In this document: positions 1 to 9,978 of the stretch, in pieces
Numbering within the stretch: the first letter of the stretch is position 1
How the letters are laid out: each line of letters begins with the position of its first letter
Assembly: GCA_027924585.1 (NCBI GenBank)
Contig: BSBM01000877.1
Coordinates: 3,473,501-3,537,500 of the forward strand
Length of the DNA: 64,000 nucleotides
Reading direction: 5' to 3'
Origin: Larix kaempferi
Lineage: Eukaryota > Streptophyta > Pinopsida > Pinales > Pinaceae
Notes under the pieces: generated by a model
Told to the model about the DNA's origin: nothing
Databases searched by the model: none
Seen by the model: the letters and a program-made list of their open reading frames with translations, nothing else
Made by a program: the position numbers and the translations under genes

Positions 1-176
1 TGGCGTTGTATGCGGGCTACAAGTGTACGGGTCACAGGTAGGGCCGGGTACCCGCGGTCAACGCATGCGTTAACTGCGGGTACCCGATTCTGTTTTCTAA
101 ATAGCCCGTGGGTACGACTGTGAAGTTTGTTTTTTAAAATGAAAATGACTAAAATTGTGGTGTTTCTTCCTCTAGG

Positions 177-1312
177 ATGGTTCTAGAATGGAGGGAAAGG
201 GAGCATGACCTTGTGGATGAGGCTGTCTGCAATGATTTTCCTGCACAAAACGCGTTACAAGCATGTGGGATTTTCAAATTTTGGAGCATTGGGGGTTTGA
301 GGGCCCAAAACCAATTGCTCTGTCGCTTGATAGGCTATTGGGACGTAGACACACAAAATTTCAACCTGGATGGTCAAATACTCTCCTTGGAGGTAGATGA
401 CATTTATTTCATTCCTGGATTGTCCCGGCGAGGGGAAGTGGCAAGTCTTCGATCTCGTACTTTGGGGAGTGGGATCACCATTCCCGACTACATAGAGCGG
501 TACTATCTTCCCAACACTCGGAAGGTGGGGAGTTAGGTACCCATTGGATCCATAGTTAGTTTGAGCATGAAGATAATTGTGGCTACTCTCATCCGGATTA
601 CAGGTTCGAAAGCTCTACACCAGGCTTCAAGGTCGGTGATGTTTTACGCCTCACAGTGCATGCGGCCTATGGTATATGACTGGTGCACAACGTTACTGGG
701 GTCCATGAAGACCGAGTTAATGGAGTGCAAGCGTGGAGAGGCAAAAAACTTTGGATACAACAGTATACTATGCATCTTCTTCTTTGAGAGGGTTCCAGGG
801 CTCAGTCCGAGGGTTGAAGTCCCTCCTTATAGTCTCCGTGACCTAACCTTGACCCGGTGGGAAGAGGTCTTAACACGACAAGGTGGTGTCCAACAAGCAT
901 CACCTTACACAGATGAGTTCTTTCACTGGTGGGACCGACAGGTCATAGCCATTGATGACTACCCCTATGCAGGGATAGACTTTCGTGGTGATCGCGACAT
1001 GCCGCTTCCTCCAAGAGCTACGTTTGGAGACATTGGTATGTGACTCTTTTTATGTTTTGTTGTATTATTTGTTTTTTGGGATTTTTTATTATAATGTAAA
1101 TGCAAAAATATTTTTGGGGGTAGTATCACCTATTAACATTCTACTGTTTGCTCACAGATGCTAGTCCGCAAAGACCAGATGGTTTCCCAAGACATCGTCG
1201 ATGGGGCAGGGGTGGAGAAGTAGTTGGCACTGCAGCAGAGCGCATACTAGAGACCGTGCGGGTCAACCTGTCCCACATGACCAACAGGGTACCGATGATC
1301 GAGGTAGCTTGA
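177..1312 (+). pseudogene. Plant-mobile-domain-like gene, broken, two exons
   Basis: The first exon opens just after a pyrimidine-rich acceptor-like tract ending in AG at 175 and reads to 1035. The second runs 1158-1312. The protein begins MVLEWRERE and contains GYWDVDTQNFNLDGQ followed by LEVDDIYFIPGLSRRGE, which resembles the aminotransferase-like plant mobile domain (PMD) found in plant transposons and some host proteins. The frame is open across a GT-AG intron, joining FGDI to DASPQRP, so the splicing is believable. One in-frame TAG at 534-536 and a TGA at 1310-1312 break it, and more stops follow. It lies antisense to, and just beyond the 3' side of, the Tat-like element E1. Antisense extra ORFs are known in the 3' part of some Tat elements, so it may be E1 cargo rather than a host gene. 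That assignment is inference; the PMD call is fairly good. Confidence 0.6.
1036..1157 (+). other. Putative intron of the PMD-like gene
   Basis: The donor is GTATGT at 1036 and the acceptor is TTTGCTCACAG ending at 1157. The intron is T-rich, 122 bp long and in phase 1. Removing it keeps the reading frame open for about 50 more codons, while reading through it meets a stop almost at once. No transcript evidence is available here. Confidence 0.5.
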
Positions 1313-1626
1313 CTGCTAGAGGACATGCAATGTCATGTTGTGGGAGTACTGAGTTCCTAGGTGCGACTACTGTAGTGTGCAGCCAATGCAGTACATTATT
1401 ACTATCAGACACATCCTACCGAGGCAGCTAGGCGTCCTCGTGGGGCATAGACATCTCAGAGTCCCATTTTTTGTATCGATATGTATATTTTTGAGAGCTA
1501 CGGGCTCCGGTTTTGTATTGTGACACTACCATTTTGGACATGTTATTTATATATAAAATATGGTTCTCCGATTCTACTATATGTGTATGTACAAATGTAC
1601 GAATGTGTGTTTACTTATGTGCTTCA
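1313..1626. other. Spacer between the PMD-like gene and E1
   Basis: The PMD-like frame continues with several stops to about 1480, then comes AT-rich DNA. I see no LTR end, polypurine tract or gene here, so the 3' LTR of E1 probably lies outside the window or is lost. Confidence 0.4.
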
Positions 1627-2052
1627 TTATGAATGTGACAAATGCCAATCTAGGACATAGTTAGCATATGCATCAGATATATGATTAAAACTTCTCGGAA
1701 CATGAATGTATGTAATGGAAACAAAATGAAGTTCCAAGAGTCTTACCCTTAAGAATATTTGTAGTAAATTAGGATCCCTCACATGACACTGACCATTCAA
1801 CTGAGACACAACTAGTTGTGAATCTAGACGGACTTCTAAAAGCTGGATACCATGCGAAATAACATCCCGAAGTAGCTCAACCACAACACTATACTCAACC
1901 AAATTATTGGATGTAGGTATAAGACAAGCACCTCCCAAAGACACAACTAGGTGGTCAGGCGAATAAATAACCCACGCAGCAGAAGCGAGCTGCTGCATAT
2001 GATGGCTAGCACCATCTACGAACCCCAAGTATATGGAAGATTCCGCTGACAT
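1627..2052 (-). CDS. Archaeal-like RNase H (second RNase H of E1)
   Basis: This is an intact 141-codon frame starting MSAESSIYLGFVDGAS. The acidic residues expected for RNase H are visible: Asp in FVDGAS, Glu in NNLVEYSVV, Asp in VRLDSQLVV and Asp near the C-terminus in HISDAYANY. It would degrade the RNA strand of RNA/DNA hybrids during reverse transcription. It is the type I, archaeal-like form (aRNH) known from Tat elements. Here it lies downstream of integrase, about 110 bp after the integrase tail, with its own ATG. The usual Tat order as I know it places aRNH between RH and integrase, so the position is noteworthy. It is better preserved than the integrase next to it. Confidence 0.75.
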   Translation of the reverse strand: MSAESSIYLGFVDGASHHMQQLASAAWVIYSPDHLVVSLGGACLIPTSNNLVEYSVVVELLRDVISHGIQLLEVRLDSQLVVSQLNGQCHVRDPNLLQIFLRVRLLELHFVSITYIHVPRSFNHISDAYANYVLDWHLSHS

Positions 2053-2162
2053 CTGTCAACCAAACGGAAGTGAATCAGCAGACCCGAAAAATCGAAGAAA
2101 TCTAAACTATGTACAAAAGCAACTATACAATAGTATACAAAGGTACTAGCTCGAGCTAAAAG

Positions 2163-3524
2163 CTCAGGCGTAATACCGCTTGAGATAGAGCCCATTTCTA
2201 GGCTCCTTCAAGGAATTCCCTTCATAATCTTCTTATTCATAGGCTCCTTTTTCCAGGACAAGCCTCAAAATGTAAGGACCGTGCCACATGGGGTTAAACT
2301 TTCATGCCCCCACTGGTTCCTTAGCTTGGTCATTCAAGAGGACCAAGTCACCTTCAGCATATTGCCGGGGACAGACAGACCTATCATACTGAACCTTGAC
2401 ACAACGTTTATTGGAATCTATAGCCACGACAACATCTCGACGTTGCTCGTCAAGTTGCTCAAGGTGGATCAAACGTTGCTCAATATATGACGATCAGGGA
2501 GGAGCTCTATGGCTAGTTTTAGCAAAGGGATTTCACATTCAATCGATAGAATAGAGTCCACACCGTGTACTAGCTGAAACAGTGAGAACCCGATGGAAGT
2601 CTTAACTGCAGTTCGATATGCCCACAAAGCAGGATATAACATAGTATGCCAGTTGCTCTTACTTTGTTGGATGGTACATTGGAGAATGGTTTTTAAAGAC
2701 TTATTAATTGCTTCAACTTGACCATTCGCTTGGGGATAGTACGAGGAGGAGTTCTCTTGATGAAACCCAAGCTTGAGTGACAAATCTTCCATCATCTTGT
2801 TCTGAAAGTGACTGCCATGGTCAGTGACCATCTCTTTAGGAATACTGAACCGAGTAATAATATGATTGAATACAAAATGGGCTGTTGTAGCACCATCGAC
2901 TTTTACGGTAGGCATGGCCTCAACCCATTTGGATAAATAATCCATGTCCACTATAATATGGTGATGCCCCCCAACCAAAGTTGGTTTGCAATCCATGAAA
3001 TCCACCCCCCACTTAGTGAAGGGACCAATGGTGATGATTGGGTGAAGGGGTGTTGGATGAGAGTGTACATTTAGAGAAAACACCTGGCAAGGGTGACATC
3101 TCTTTATGGCGTTCATACAATCCTTGAAGATCAAAGGCCAAAAGTAACTGGCTCGCATAATGCTTTGGGTTGTTGCAAGCCCAGATAAGTGACCACCACA
3201 CACGCCAAGGTGGAAATCATTAAGAAAATGCTCCGCTTCTTCGTGAGTCAAAAAATGACAAAGGATAGAATCCCTTCCTCGACGATACAAAGTGTCGCCA
3301 ACGATAGTATAATCTTTAGCATGATGTTTCACACGCCGTCGCTCGTCTCGTGAATAATGCGAAGGAAACTTCAAATTTTGAAGATATATAATAATATCCC
3401 CATACCAACGGTCTTCAGATGAGATAAGAAATAAGTGCTCATCCACAAAGGAATCTTCATGGACAATATCCTCATCAAGTCGTGGAAGGTCCAAGATGAG
3501 CTCAGCCAAAACCAAGGATTTCAT
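2163..3524 (-). pseudogene. E1 integrase
   Basis: The frame 3524-2469 (351 codons) holds the zinc-binding HHCC module (H and H in FHLGVCGGH, C and C in CHPCQ) and the catalytic core: Asp in WGVDFMDCK, Asp in VTDHGSHF, Glu in NGQVEAINKS. A one-base shift near 2485 moves the tail to another frame, which continues with SYIEQRLIHLEQ and the GPY/F module in MWHGPYILRLVLEKG, ending about 2163. The tail has a TGA in place of a Trp near 2302 and a TAA near 2234. All three catalytic acids are present, so loss of function comes from the frame breaks. Confidence 0.8.
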
Positions 3525-3539
3525 TGACTTCGTCGAAGC

Positions 3540-3922
3540 AAAATCAAGATCAAATTCTTGAAGAATGACAATCCATTTATTGTACTTCCCCCCTGTAAGA
3601 TGTCATGATAGCACGAACCGAAATGGATTGATATGCACTATGATTGTGGTTTTCCTAAGCATGATGTAGTGTCGTAAACATTGGACTACATGAACAGTTG
3701 CAAGTGCCAACTTTTCCACATGGGTGTATCTCAATTCAGCATCCACTAAATTTTGACTAATGTAATAGATCACATGCTCCATGAGCACATCACCAACCTG
3801 AACTAAGAACATGCCAATCGTCTCTTGAGATGCGGCCACATAAAGTATAAATATCTTGCGAAGTCAGGCGGACTAAACAGAGGGGATGATACCAAATCTT
3901 TCTTAAGAGCATCGAAAGACTA
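3540..3922 (-). pseudogene. E1 RNase H (first, gypsy-type)
   Basis: The 3839-3603 frame reads AASQETIGMFLVQVGD and then IYYISQNLVDAELRYTHVEKLALA, the RNase H stretch that follows RT in Tat elements. The Glu of VEKL is present. The position of the later Asp reads VHINP, so that acid is missing. The tether region continues to about 3540 with YNKWIVILQEFDLDF. This weak first RNase H fits the idea that the extra aRNH at 1627-2052 supplies the activity. Stops separate the pieces. Confidence 0.65.
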
Positions 3923-4969
3923 CTAGGCTCGATCATCCCAGATAAACAGTGTCTCTTTCTTTAACAAGCACGCGAAACCTTTAGTAATATTAGCATAATT
4001 CACTACAAAGCAACTTAGAAAATTGGCTCTCCCTTGGAGGATCTGAAGTTGAAACAAGTTGCATGGAGGAGGCAACCGAAGTATTGCCTCAACTTTAAGA
4101 GGATCAACTCTGATACCCTCTTTTGAAACTATGAAACCTAGAAGGCGACCTATTCTCACAAACAAGATGCACTTATTGGGATTTAACCGAATCTTGTAGC
4201 ATATGCATCTTTAGAGAATTAAACGGAGGTGTTTGGGGTAGTCCACTCTCTTACAAGAGTGGCTAGCAAGATCATCCAAGTATGTCTCCACTATATGTTT
4301 AAGGTCATGAAAGGTGTAGGTCATAGCAGGCTGAAAAGTGGCTCCGACAATTTTAAGGCCGAAGGGCATTTTCCGGTATGCAAACGTACCCCAAGGACAA
4401 ATAAAAGTAGTCTTATGTTGGTCCTCGAGTTTGATCTGAATTTGATTATATCCTGAGAAGCCGTCCATAAATGAAAAAACTTCACTTCCCGCACAAGCAT
4501 CCAAGATATGATCTATGAATGGAGTGGGGAAATTGTCTTTCGGACATGCACGGTTCAGATCTCTAAAATCAATGCATACATGGATAGTTCCCTACTTCTT
4601 ATCCACAGGAACGGGATTTGACACCCATTCGGTAAGGGGAACTGGGTAGATAAAACCCTCCTTAAGCAGTTTCTCCACCTCTGCCTTGATCGCTGCTGCC
4701 TTTCTAGGGTTCACAGCACGAAGACATTGTTGAATCGGCTTAGCATTTGGATATGTTCTAATCTCGTGTTCGACAATGCTAGGGTCTATTCCTGGCATCT
4801 CCTCATATGACCAGGCGAAAGCTTCCCGAAGTTCCTTAAACAACTCGCTGTAAATGCCAACCTCTTGAGGAGAGCAATCGTCACCGATGTAAATGTTCTC
4901 AACCTTTCCGGGAGTTCGAGAAATGTTGATCGGTATAGTAGGGGAAATATTAGTCATGTTCCCCTCCAC
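3923..4969 (-). pseudogene. E1 reverse transcriptase
   Basis: Three frame pieces (4969-4592, 4504-4211, 4165-3923) cover the RT. The first has the entry to the fingers with LLKEGFIYPVPLTEWVSNPV. The second has the palm with FSFMDGFSGYNQI, TTFICPWGTFAYRKMPFG and the catalytic YLDD box. The third has the thumb region with RLLGFIVSKEGIRVDP. The motifs match Tat/Ogre-type gypsy RT, which copies element RNA into DNA. Stop codons and small shifts separate the pieces. The catalytic YLDD itself is intact. Confidence 0.8.
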
Positions 4970-4981
4970 GTAAATCCCATG

Positions 4982-6259
4982 TTAATCCCAAGGAGCCACA
5001 GGGTGACCAACTATTTTGGTAAGAGTCGTCCTAAAATCTTCTTGCTCGATAAGATCAAGGTTGGGAAGAAAATAAGATCGATGATGCATGTCTTCCCGAG
5101 GTCTCTCACTACCACTTATGGCCTCAACAATAGCTTCATCTGAAGGTAAAGTACTGTCAAGACAATCATGTGAACAAGATGAGTCGGCTGCCCAAACCGG
5201 CAACATAACGAGATCTCCCTCCTCTATCTGCGAAGAGGAAGGATCCGGCTCTGCAGTGGCTTGTTGAATATATTGATATGCAAGCTCAACAGCAGACAGT
5301 GGCATATACATCCCAACATGTGCAATGTCTCCAGACGTGGAACTCGTGGATGGTAAGATCCATGGGTCATCAAAATACGAAGTCTGGAATGGCACATTAT
5401 TCAATGGAGGAGGTGCATTGTCGAAAACGGTTCCAATAAAAGCAATAGGTGCAGGGAAATCAAAAGATCCCAACAATGAGGGGTACAACCCTACACCCAT
5501 GTTCCCAGTTGTTGGTTGAGAATCTTTAACTTGGGGGACCACAGGTCCTGTGGATGCTGTGGAATAAGGACTAACAAAATCTAGCTGATCGATCGTCATG
5601 ATCTTGCCTTCGTGGGGAAAGAAAATAATTCTGAATACAGAGGACATGATCTCTTTCATAGCATAAATCCAATTCCTACCTAGGAGAATGTTGTAGTCGA
5701 TGGGTGCATCAACCACCTCGACTTCAATAGGCATAGGTTTCCCACCCAGGTGGAAAACAAGGGAAGGGAGAATCCCATGCAGCTTAAACGACCGACCATC
5801 AAATGCAGTGAGCATGGTCGTAGATTTGGATAAGGGAGGAGAGCCAAGAGATTTCCAACAAGATAGAGACATCACTAACATAGAAGCACCTTCGTCAACC
5901 ACTGTTCTTTTGACGAAATTATGAAGGCACTCCACATGGATTTGAAAAGCCACATGGTAAGGTAAGCGAGGTTGAATGCCAGTAGTGTCAAACTTGATAA
6001 TATTAGGACTTCCCTCATCCTGAACCCCTAAAGCACGTAAAAGGGCATTCCTTTGAGAAGGACACGCCTATAAAACCTTGAGAGCCGACATGGCACATGG
6101 ATTTTGACCTAAATCTTCTACAATAGAGTAGTTTTGGGCGGCTCGAGCATTGGGATTATGCGTAGAGTGCTTGAGAACACCTTTTGGTATTCGCGGCATA
6201 GTAGTGGGCTTCTCGATATGTAAAGAGGTATCAGGAGGAGGAGGAGGCTCATTCCCCAT
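4982..6259 (-). pseudogene. E1 aspartic protease region
   Basis: The 323-codon frame 5953-4982 holds a retropepsin. The active site reads VVDEGASMLVMS, with Glu where most relatives have Thr or Ser, and the closing motif reads NILLGRNW. Upstream (6259-5954) the linking sequence continues in broken frames with a proline-rich stretch. Retropepsins cut the Gag-Pol polyprotein into working parts. The DEGA active-site variant, if not simply decay, would be unusual. A stop separates the protease from RT at 4970-4981. Confidence 0.65.
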
Positions 6260-6361
6260 ATTTGGTTGTGGTGTATCATAATCCCATTTGTGGGTAGCAA
6301 CACTAACCTTTTATTTGACCATATTCACGCATCCAAAACCACCGGTATGAGAAGCAGACGT

Positions 6362-7501
6362 TCACGTATTAGTAGTCCCATAACCAGCAGCGAGAGCATT
6401 CAAAGCCATATTCTGATGATGTGGGAGGGGATATTTCAACACAGCTGGGATTTGTGCAAGATGCTTCGATGCTTCTTCAATGCGAGGACACAAGTGAGTA
6501 AGGTGATCTTCCCCACAAAGCTTGCTAGGGAATTTCACTTTACGCCTAGGTTTATGGTCCCCACCAACATTTTCGCTGTCCCGAGGAGGGTTGGCGTTCT
6601 CTTTCCGAGGAGTATTATGATTACTAGCATTGTTCCCATTATTTGCACCTTTGCGATTATTTCTCCCCTTCTTCTTACCACTAGGCTGCTGGTTACCCGA
6701 TGGGTTTGTTGATTGCATAGCGTGTACATCGGACGATGGGGTGGAAGTGGACAAGGTGTGAACCTATTCGGGAGTAGAATGGTCAAGTGACAAATTTTTC
6801 ATTTGATTAGCAACCAAATCTACGGGTCGAGTACTTGCCTATCCAACAATGCCATCGACATGTGGTCCAGGAACTGGCTTCGACTCATGTCATGATCGTG
6901 GTGTGTCAGGAATAATGTCATAAAGAATGCCAGACTGAGCATAGAGTAAATCTAGCTGCTGGACTTTGAGTATAGCTTGTTCCTCAGTCATAATGCTGGA
7001 CATCGAGACATCCTTTGAAATGTATGGAAGCAAAGACTTGAGAAACCATTCCAACAGAAACTCTAGAGGAATGTTGGCTTTCACTAACCTCTTCCGTAGA
7101 TGCCACTCTTGAACATGATCAGATATGTGTGTGGCCTTATTCTAGTAGAAGGTAGAGAAGAGTTCAGTGCCAGTATTGTAGCGAACAGGCAGTTGGAAAT
7201 GATCTAGGAAAACCAAGGCTATCTCATTGAAACCCCTGTACGTGCCCCCAAGCAACTCGACATACCGATTCGCGGCTACCCCCATGAGGGTGCATTGAAA
7301 TAGTCTCAAACTAATGGAATCGTGATTTAAGGAGTTTGATGAGCACCAAAGGTGAAAAGTCGTAACATGAGCACCTGGATCCTCACCACCTTTCCCCTCG
7401 AACTTGGGAATGTCCGAAGGGAGCTTGGTAGGGATTGGAGGCCAATTAGGATCGTGACACACTGGATCATTTGTGAGCTTCGAAAGATCCGTAAGATTCA
7501 A
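6362..7501 (-). pseudogene. E1 gag with zinc knuckle
   Basis: The 7501-7142 frame carries the Retrotrans_gag region: IPKFEGKGGEDPGAHVTTF, then LRLFQCTLMGVAANRYVEL and FLDHFQLPVRY. The 7084-6890 frame continues it with EFLLEWFLKSLLPYIS. The 6754-6362 frame is Lys/Arg/Asn-rich and ends in a knuckle-like LCGEDHLTHLCP, whose first Cys appears to be lost. Gag forms the particle shell and binds element RNA. The three pieces are separated by stops or shifts, so no complete Gag is made. Confidence 0.7.
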
Positions 7502-8180
7502 TCAAGAAAGGAACGGAAGTTGTGGCTGAAAAGCTTGATTATAAGCTCCCATAAAAGGTTGATTATACGGACTTGAAGGATAGGATTGACCATGACCATA
7601 CTGTTGATAACCCTCCTCCAACCTGACCCATGTGAGAGTAAGCAGGTATATGGGTATTATGAGCACCGTAATGAGGTGGGTTGTAATGAGGACCAACATC
7701 AACTATATTATAGTAAGGATTATCACCATAATAATGGGGCATATAAGTACTACTCGTAGCGGGAACCGTGTTGTAATGACCATAATTGTGAGGTATGTTC
7801 TCACCTCCCGCATAAGTACTATTGGTAGTAGGAGTGGTTGTATAATTATAAGGTATATTCCCACCCCCTACATAAGCATTACTAGTAGCAGGAGCAGTCA
7901 TGTAGTGACCATAAGTATAAGGTATATTCCCACCTCCTACATGAGTGTGACTAGTAGTAGGAGCAGACGTAAAAGTATACGGTATGTTCCCACTCCTGGT
8001 ATTAGGAGGATTGTTAACATTAGCAAACGTGGTCCTGGGTTGACATATAGAGGCATGTGTATTATGTTGTGGAATGTGCATAGCTTCCTTTTTTAAGGGT
8101 TCCCTCCCTTGGTCATATGATTATCTTACTAACCTAAAGTGGCGCAGAGATGGTGCTATCTGCACAATCCTCCTTGGCAT
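7502..8180 (-). pseudogene. E1 gag N-terminal repeat-rich segment
   Basis: The frame 8081-7563 encodes a Tyr/Asn/Pro/Gly-rich protein with repeated GGGNIPYTYGHY-like units and TTTPTTNSTYAGG-like spacers. The same frame continues upstream to about 8180 with one stop. It directly precedes the gag core, so I take it as the low-complexity N-terminal part of E1 Gag. A plus-strand frame over the same bases is a shadow of it. Function beyond a flexible region is not known. Confidence 0.45.
7791..8000 (-). repeat. In-frame 60-69 bp tandem repeats in E1 gag
   Basis: A unit marked on the plus strand by AGGTATATTC-like starts recurs at 7791, 7851, 7920 and 7980. The spacing is 60, 69 and 60 bp, all multiples of three, giving 20- or 23-residue protein repeats. 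Spacing in codons implies it expanded while the frame was still translated. Confidence 0.7.
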
Positions 8181-8458
8181 TTGTATATGGATTATAAACT
8201 TGTTTATGTTGTTTGAAGTTATAGATGGCGAGGAAACATGGTTCCGTCGAATGAAGGAGGATGATGTGGCTCAATTACTTAACTTATTGCAACATTTCAG
8301 AGATAGATCTATGCATTTAACTCAGACATCATTTATATTCATAGCATCATTCAACAGAACCATTCATCATCGCAACAAATATAACATTAAATCATTAATC
8401 GCAGCAAGGAAACATCGCATACTGCGGTACAACTGACCAAAAATTACATAAAATATCA
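8181..8458. other. E1/E2 junction, no gene
   Basis: No convincing gene is visible. The 8290-8450 part resembles gypsy LTR DNA in composition (CATCATTC and CGCAGCAAGG patterns like those in the E2 and E4 LTRs), so it could be the remains of the missing 3' LTR of E2. No TG/CA ends can be fixed. Confidence 0.3.
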
Positions 8459-9445
8459 TCATCTGCGCTCAACCTTCCATCTTTCATGGTATCGCAGCAC
8501 TCGCGGTGTTGCGATAATGACCCATCTAACCACCTGCCAACAGGCTGACACCTGAGCCGGTCTGCACTTCCTTAGTAGCTTTCCTGCAAGGAGTTGAACT
8601 GTGAACCATGTAGCTTGGTCCTTAATTCCAGCTGTTGTGTATCCACGGTTTCCTTTGAGCAAACCAAATTCGCTCTTCATTCTTTTAGCAATCTCTTTGT
8701 CCTTGTTCTTTCCCATGAACTCAACTTTTGGATCAACACCTCTCTTTCTCAAGTGCATGATACGGTAGATGAGATCGATGTTGATGTATATCTTGTGGTC
8801 TAACCACAAGTAGCCCTAGTGCATGCATGAAATCAATGTGCGCACAACCATGGTGAGCTCTGGGATCCTATCAAAGTGTGGTATGCGTAGGAGGTTCAAC
8901 AACCCTGATGGTTGCAATGACGCGATCCAGTCTTGTGCTTGAACGGTTGTCTTCTTGGTGGTTTCATCATGCTTCCTGCACATGTATTGATTTGGTTGAA
9001 ATTGCGGGTACTTTGCTTCTTGAAGCAAGTCATGGTATGCGAATTTGCACTCTAGGATTCTTCCAAGCAAATTCTCCTTAATCTGCACATGACTTGACAT
9101 GGGTGGCAACAGAACTTCATACTGTGCATTCCTCATGAGAAGCACCTCTGTCGCATCTTGTTTCCTTGGAGGTATATACTCCAGAACAAGCAGGATGGGT
9201 CTCTCTTGAGGTGTTTCTAGTGGAAAGTGCTTCAAAACACTTGGGGACTTCATTTTTTCTTGTTCAATAGCATTCTGCTTGTCTTTCTACTTCTACTGTG
9301 ACACATTCCACAGTGAATTTCTAGATGGTCCACCTCGCTCTGGGACTGCTTGCTTTATGGGCATCTTCATGACTCCTTCCAAACCGGAATGTTGGAAGTT
9401 TTTTAAGATTTCATCTAAGGTCGACTGCTCAGACGTACAATGTCA
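8459..9445 (-). pseudogene. Extra ORF between E2 integrase and 3' LTR
   Basis: Starting near 9445 the frame reads STLDEILKNFQHSGLEGV, has two TAG stops close together near 9297 (probably former Gln codons), continues from MKSPSVLKHFPL at 9253 to 8816, and after one stop goes on as GYLWLDHKIYINIDLIYRI to 8459, about 330 codons in all. I do not recognise a named domain. It is in the sense orientation and lies after integrase, as an unrelated-looking ORF does in E4. It may encode an accessory protein of this family. Gypsy extra ORFs of unknown role are known in plants. A TATA-like box lies about 95 bp upstream. Confidence 0.5.
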
Positions 9446-9978
9446 GATAACGATTGCTCGTGACTGGTAAAAAATCAGAAATTATAGGCAGTAAAAATTA
9501 AAAATTCACGGTAAAAGTGGTAAGTATGAGGTCTTTACTATTTATAGGCGCAACATAACTTAGGCGCGGCCAAAAAAGGCTAACTTAGAATTAAATGATA
9601 TGTCCATTGGCCAAATATTTCTTAGATATTGGTCCTTTCCCTTCATTGAATGCATCTTCGACAAACAAATATGCCTTAAATGTGGAAACACCTGGTTCCC
9701 AAAAGTACTGTATAATGACTACTTTCTGATAAAAAACTGTAATGAATAGTTTTCTTTTAATTCGCTAGCGATTAGGTGAATCGCGAGGTTCACTACACAT
9801 TTCCCTTTGCTTAAATTTAACTTTGCAATGCGATTCCTCTTCTTTTACTTTGCAACTCAGGCTATTATGTGTGCTTCGCAGCACATCTTTCCATTTTGTG
9901 AAAACTTCGCATTTTTCCAAAACCGTGTACAGACTCTATCCTTTATTTTTAGTGTCCAATTTAAATTGCACTTGACAC
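9446..9978 (-). other. Spacer between E2 integrase tail and the extra ORF
   Basis: This is non-coding and AT-rich. It contains the TATA-like site at 9538-9548 and otherwise nothing I can name. Confidence 0.4.
9538..9548 (-). promoter_or_regulatory. TATA-like box upstream of the E2 extra ORF
   Basis: The minus strand reads CCTATAAATAG here, about 95 bp before the start region of the extra ORF. It is a good match to a plant TATA box, similar to CATATAAATAGG in the E4 LTR. It could be an internal promoter or a remnant of an LTR. AT-rich DNA makes chance matches likely. Confidence 0.3.

Larger units (their letters stand above)
1627..8180 (-). mobile_element. E1: Tat-like Ty3/gypsy retrotransposon, decayed
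   Basis: Read on the minus strand the order is gag, zinc knuckle, protease, RT, RH, integrase, then a second RNase H. The RT stretch has the Tat/Ogre-type block around CPKDNFPTPFIDHILD and YLDD, and the second RNase H is of the archaeal-like type that marks the Tat clade. LTRs, primer-binding site and target duplications were not found, so both ends are approximate. In-frame stops and frameshifts are spread through all domains, so the copy cannot make a full polyprotein. The PMD-like plus-strand gene at 177-1312 may belong to its 3' region. Confidence 0.75.

Noticed and set aside
7632-8096. Plus-strand ORF of 154 codons
   Set aside because: It overlaps the repeat-rich E1 gag segment on the other strand; its Arg/Ile/Thr/Ser pattern is the antisense of those repeats.
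9390-9420. TGTTGGAAG as the left end of the missing E2 3' LTR
   Set aside because: It lies inside the extra-ORF reading frame (LDEILKNFQHSGLEG) and the bases after it do not match the E2 5' LTR.
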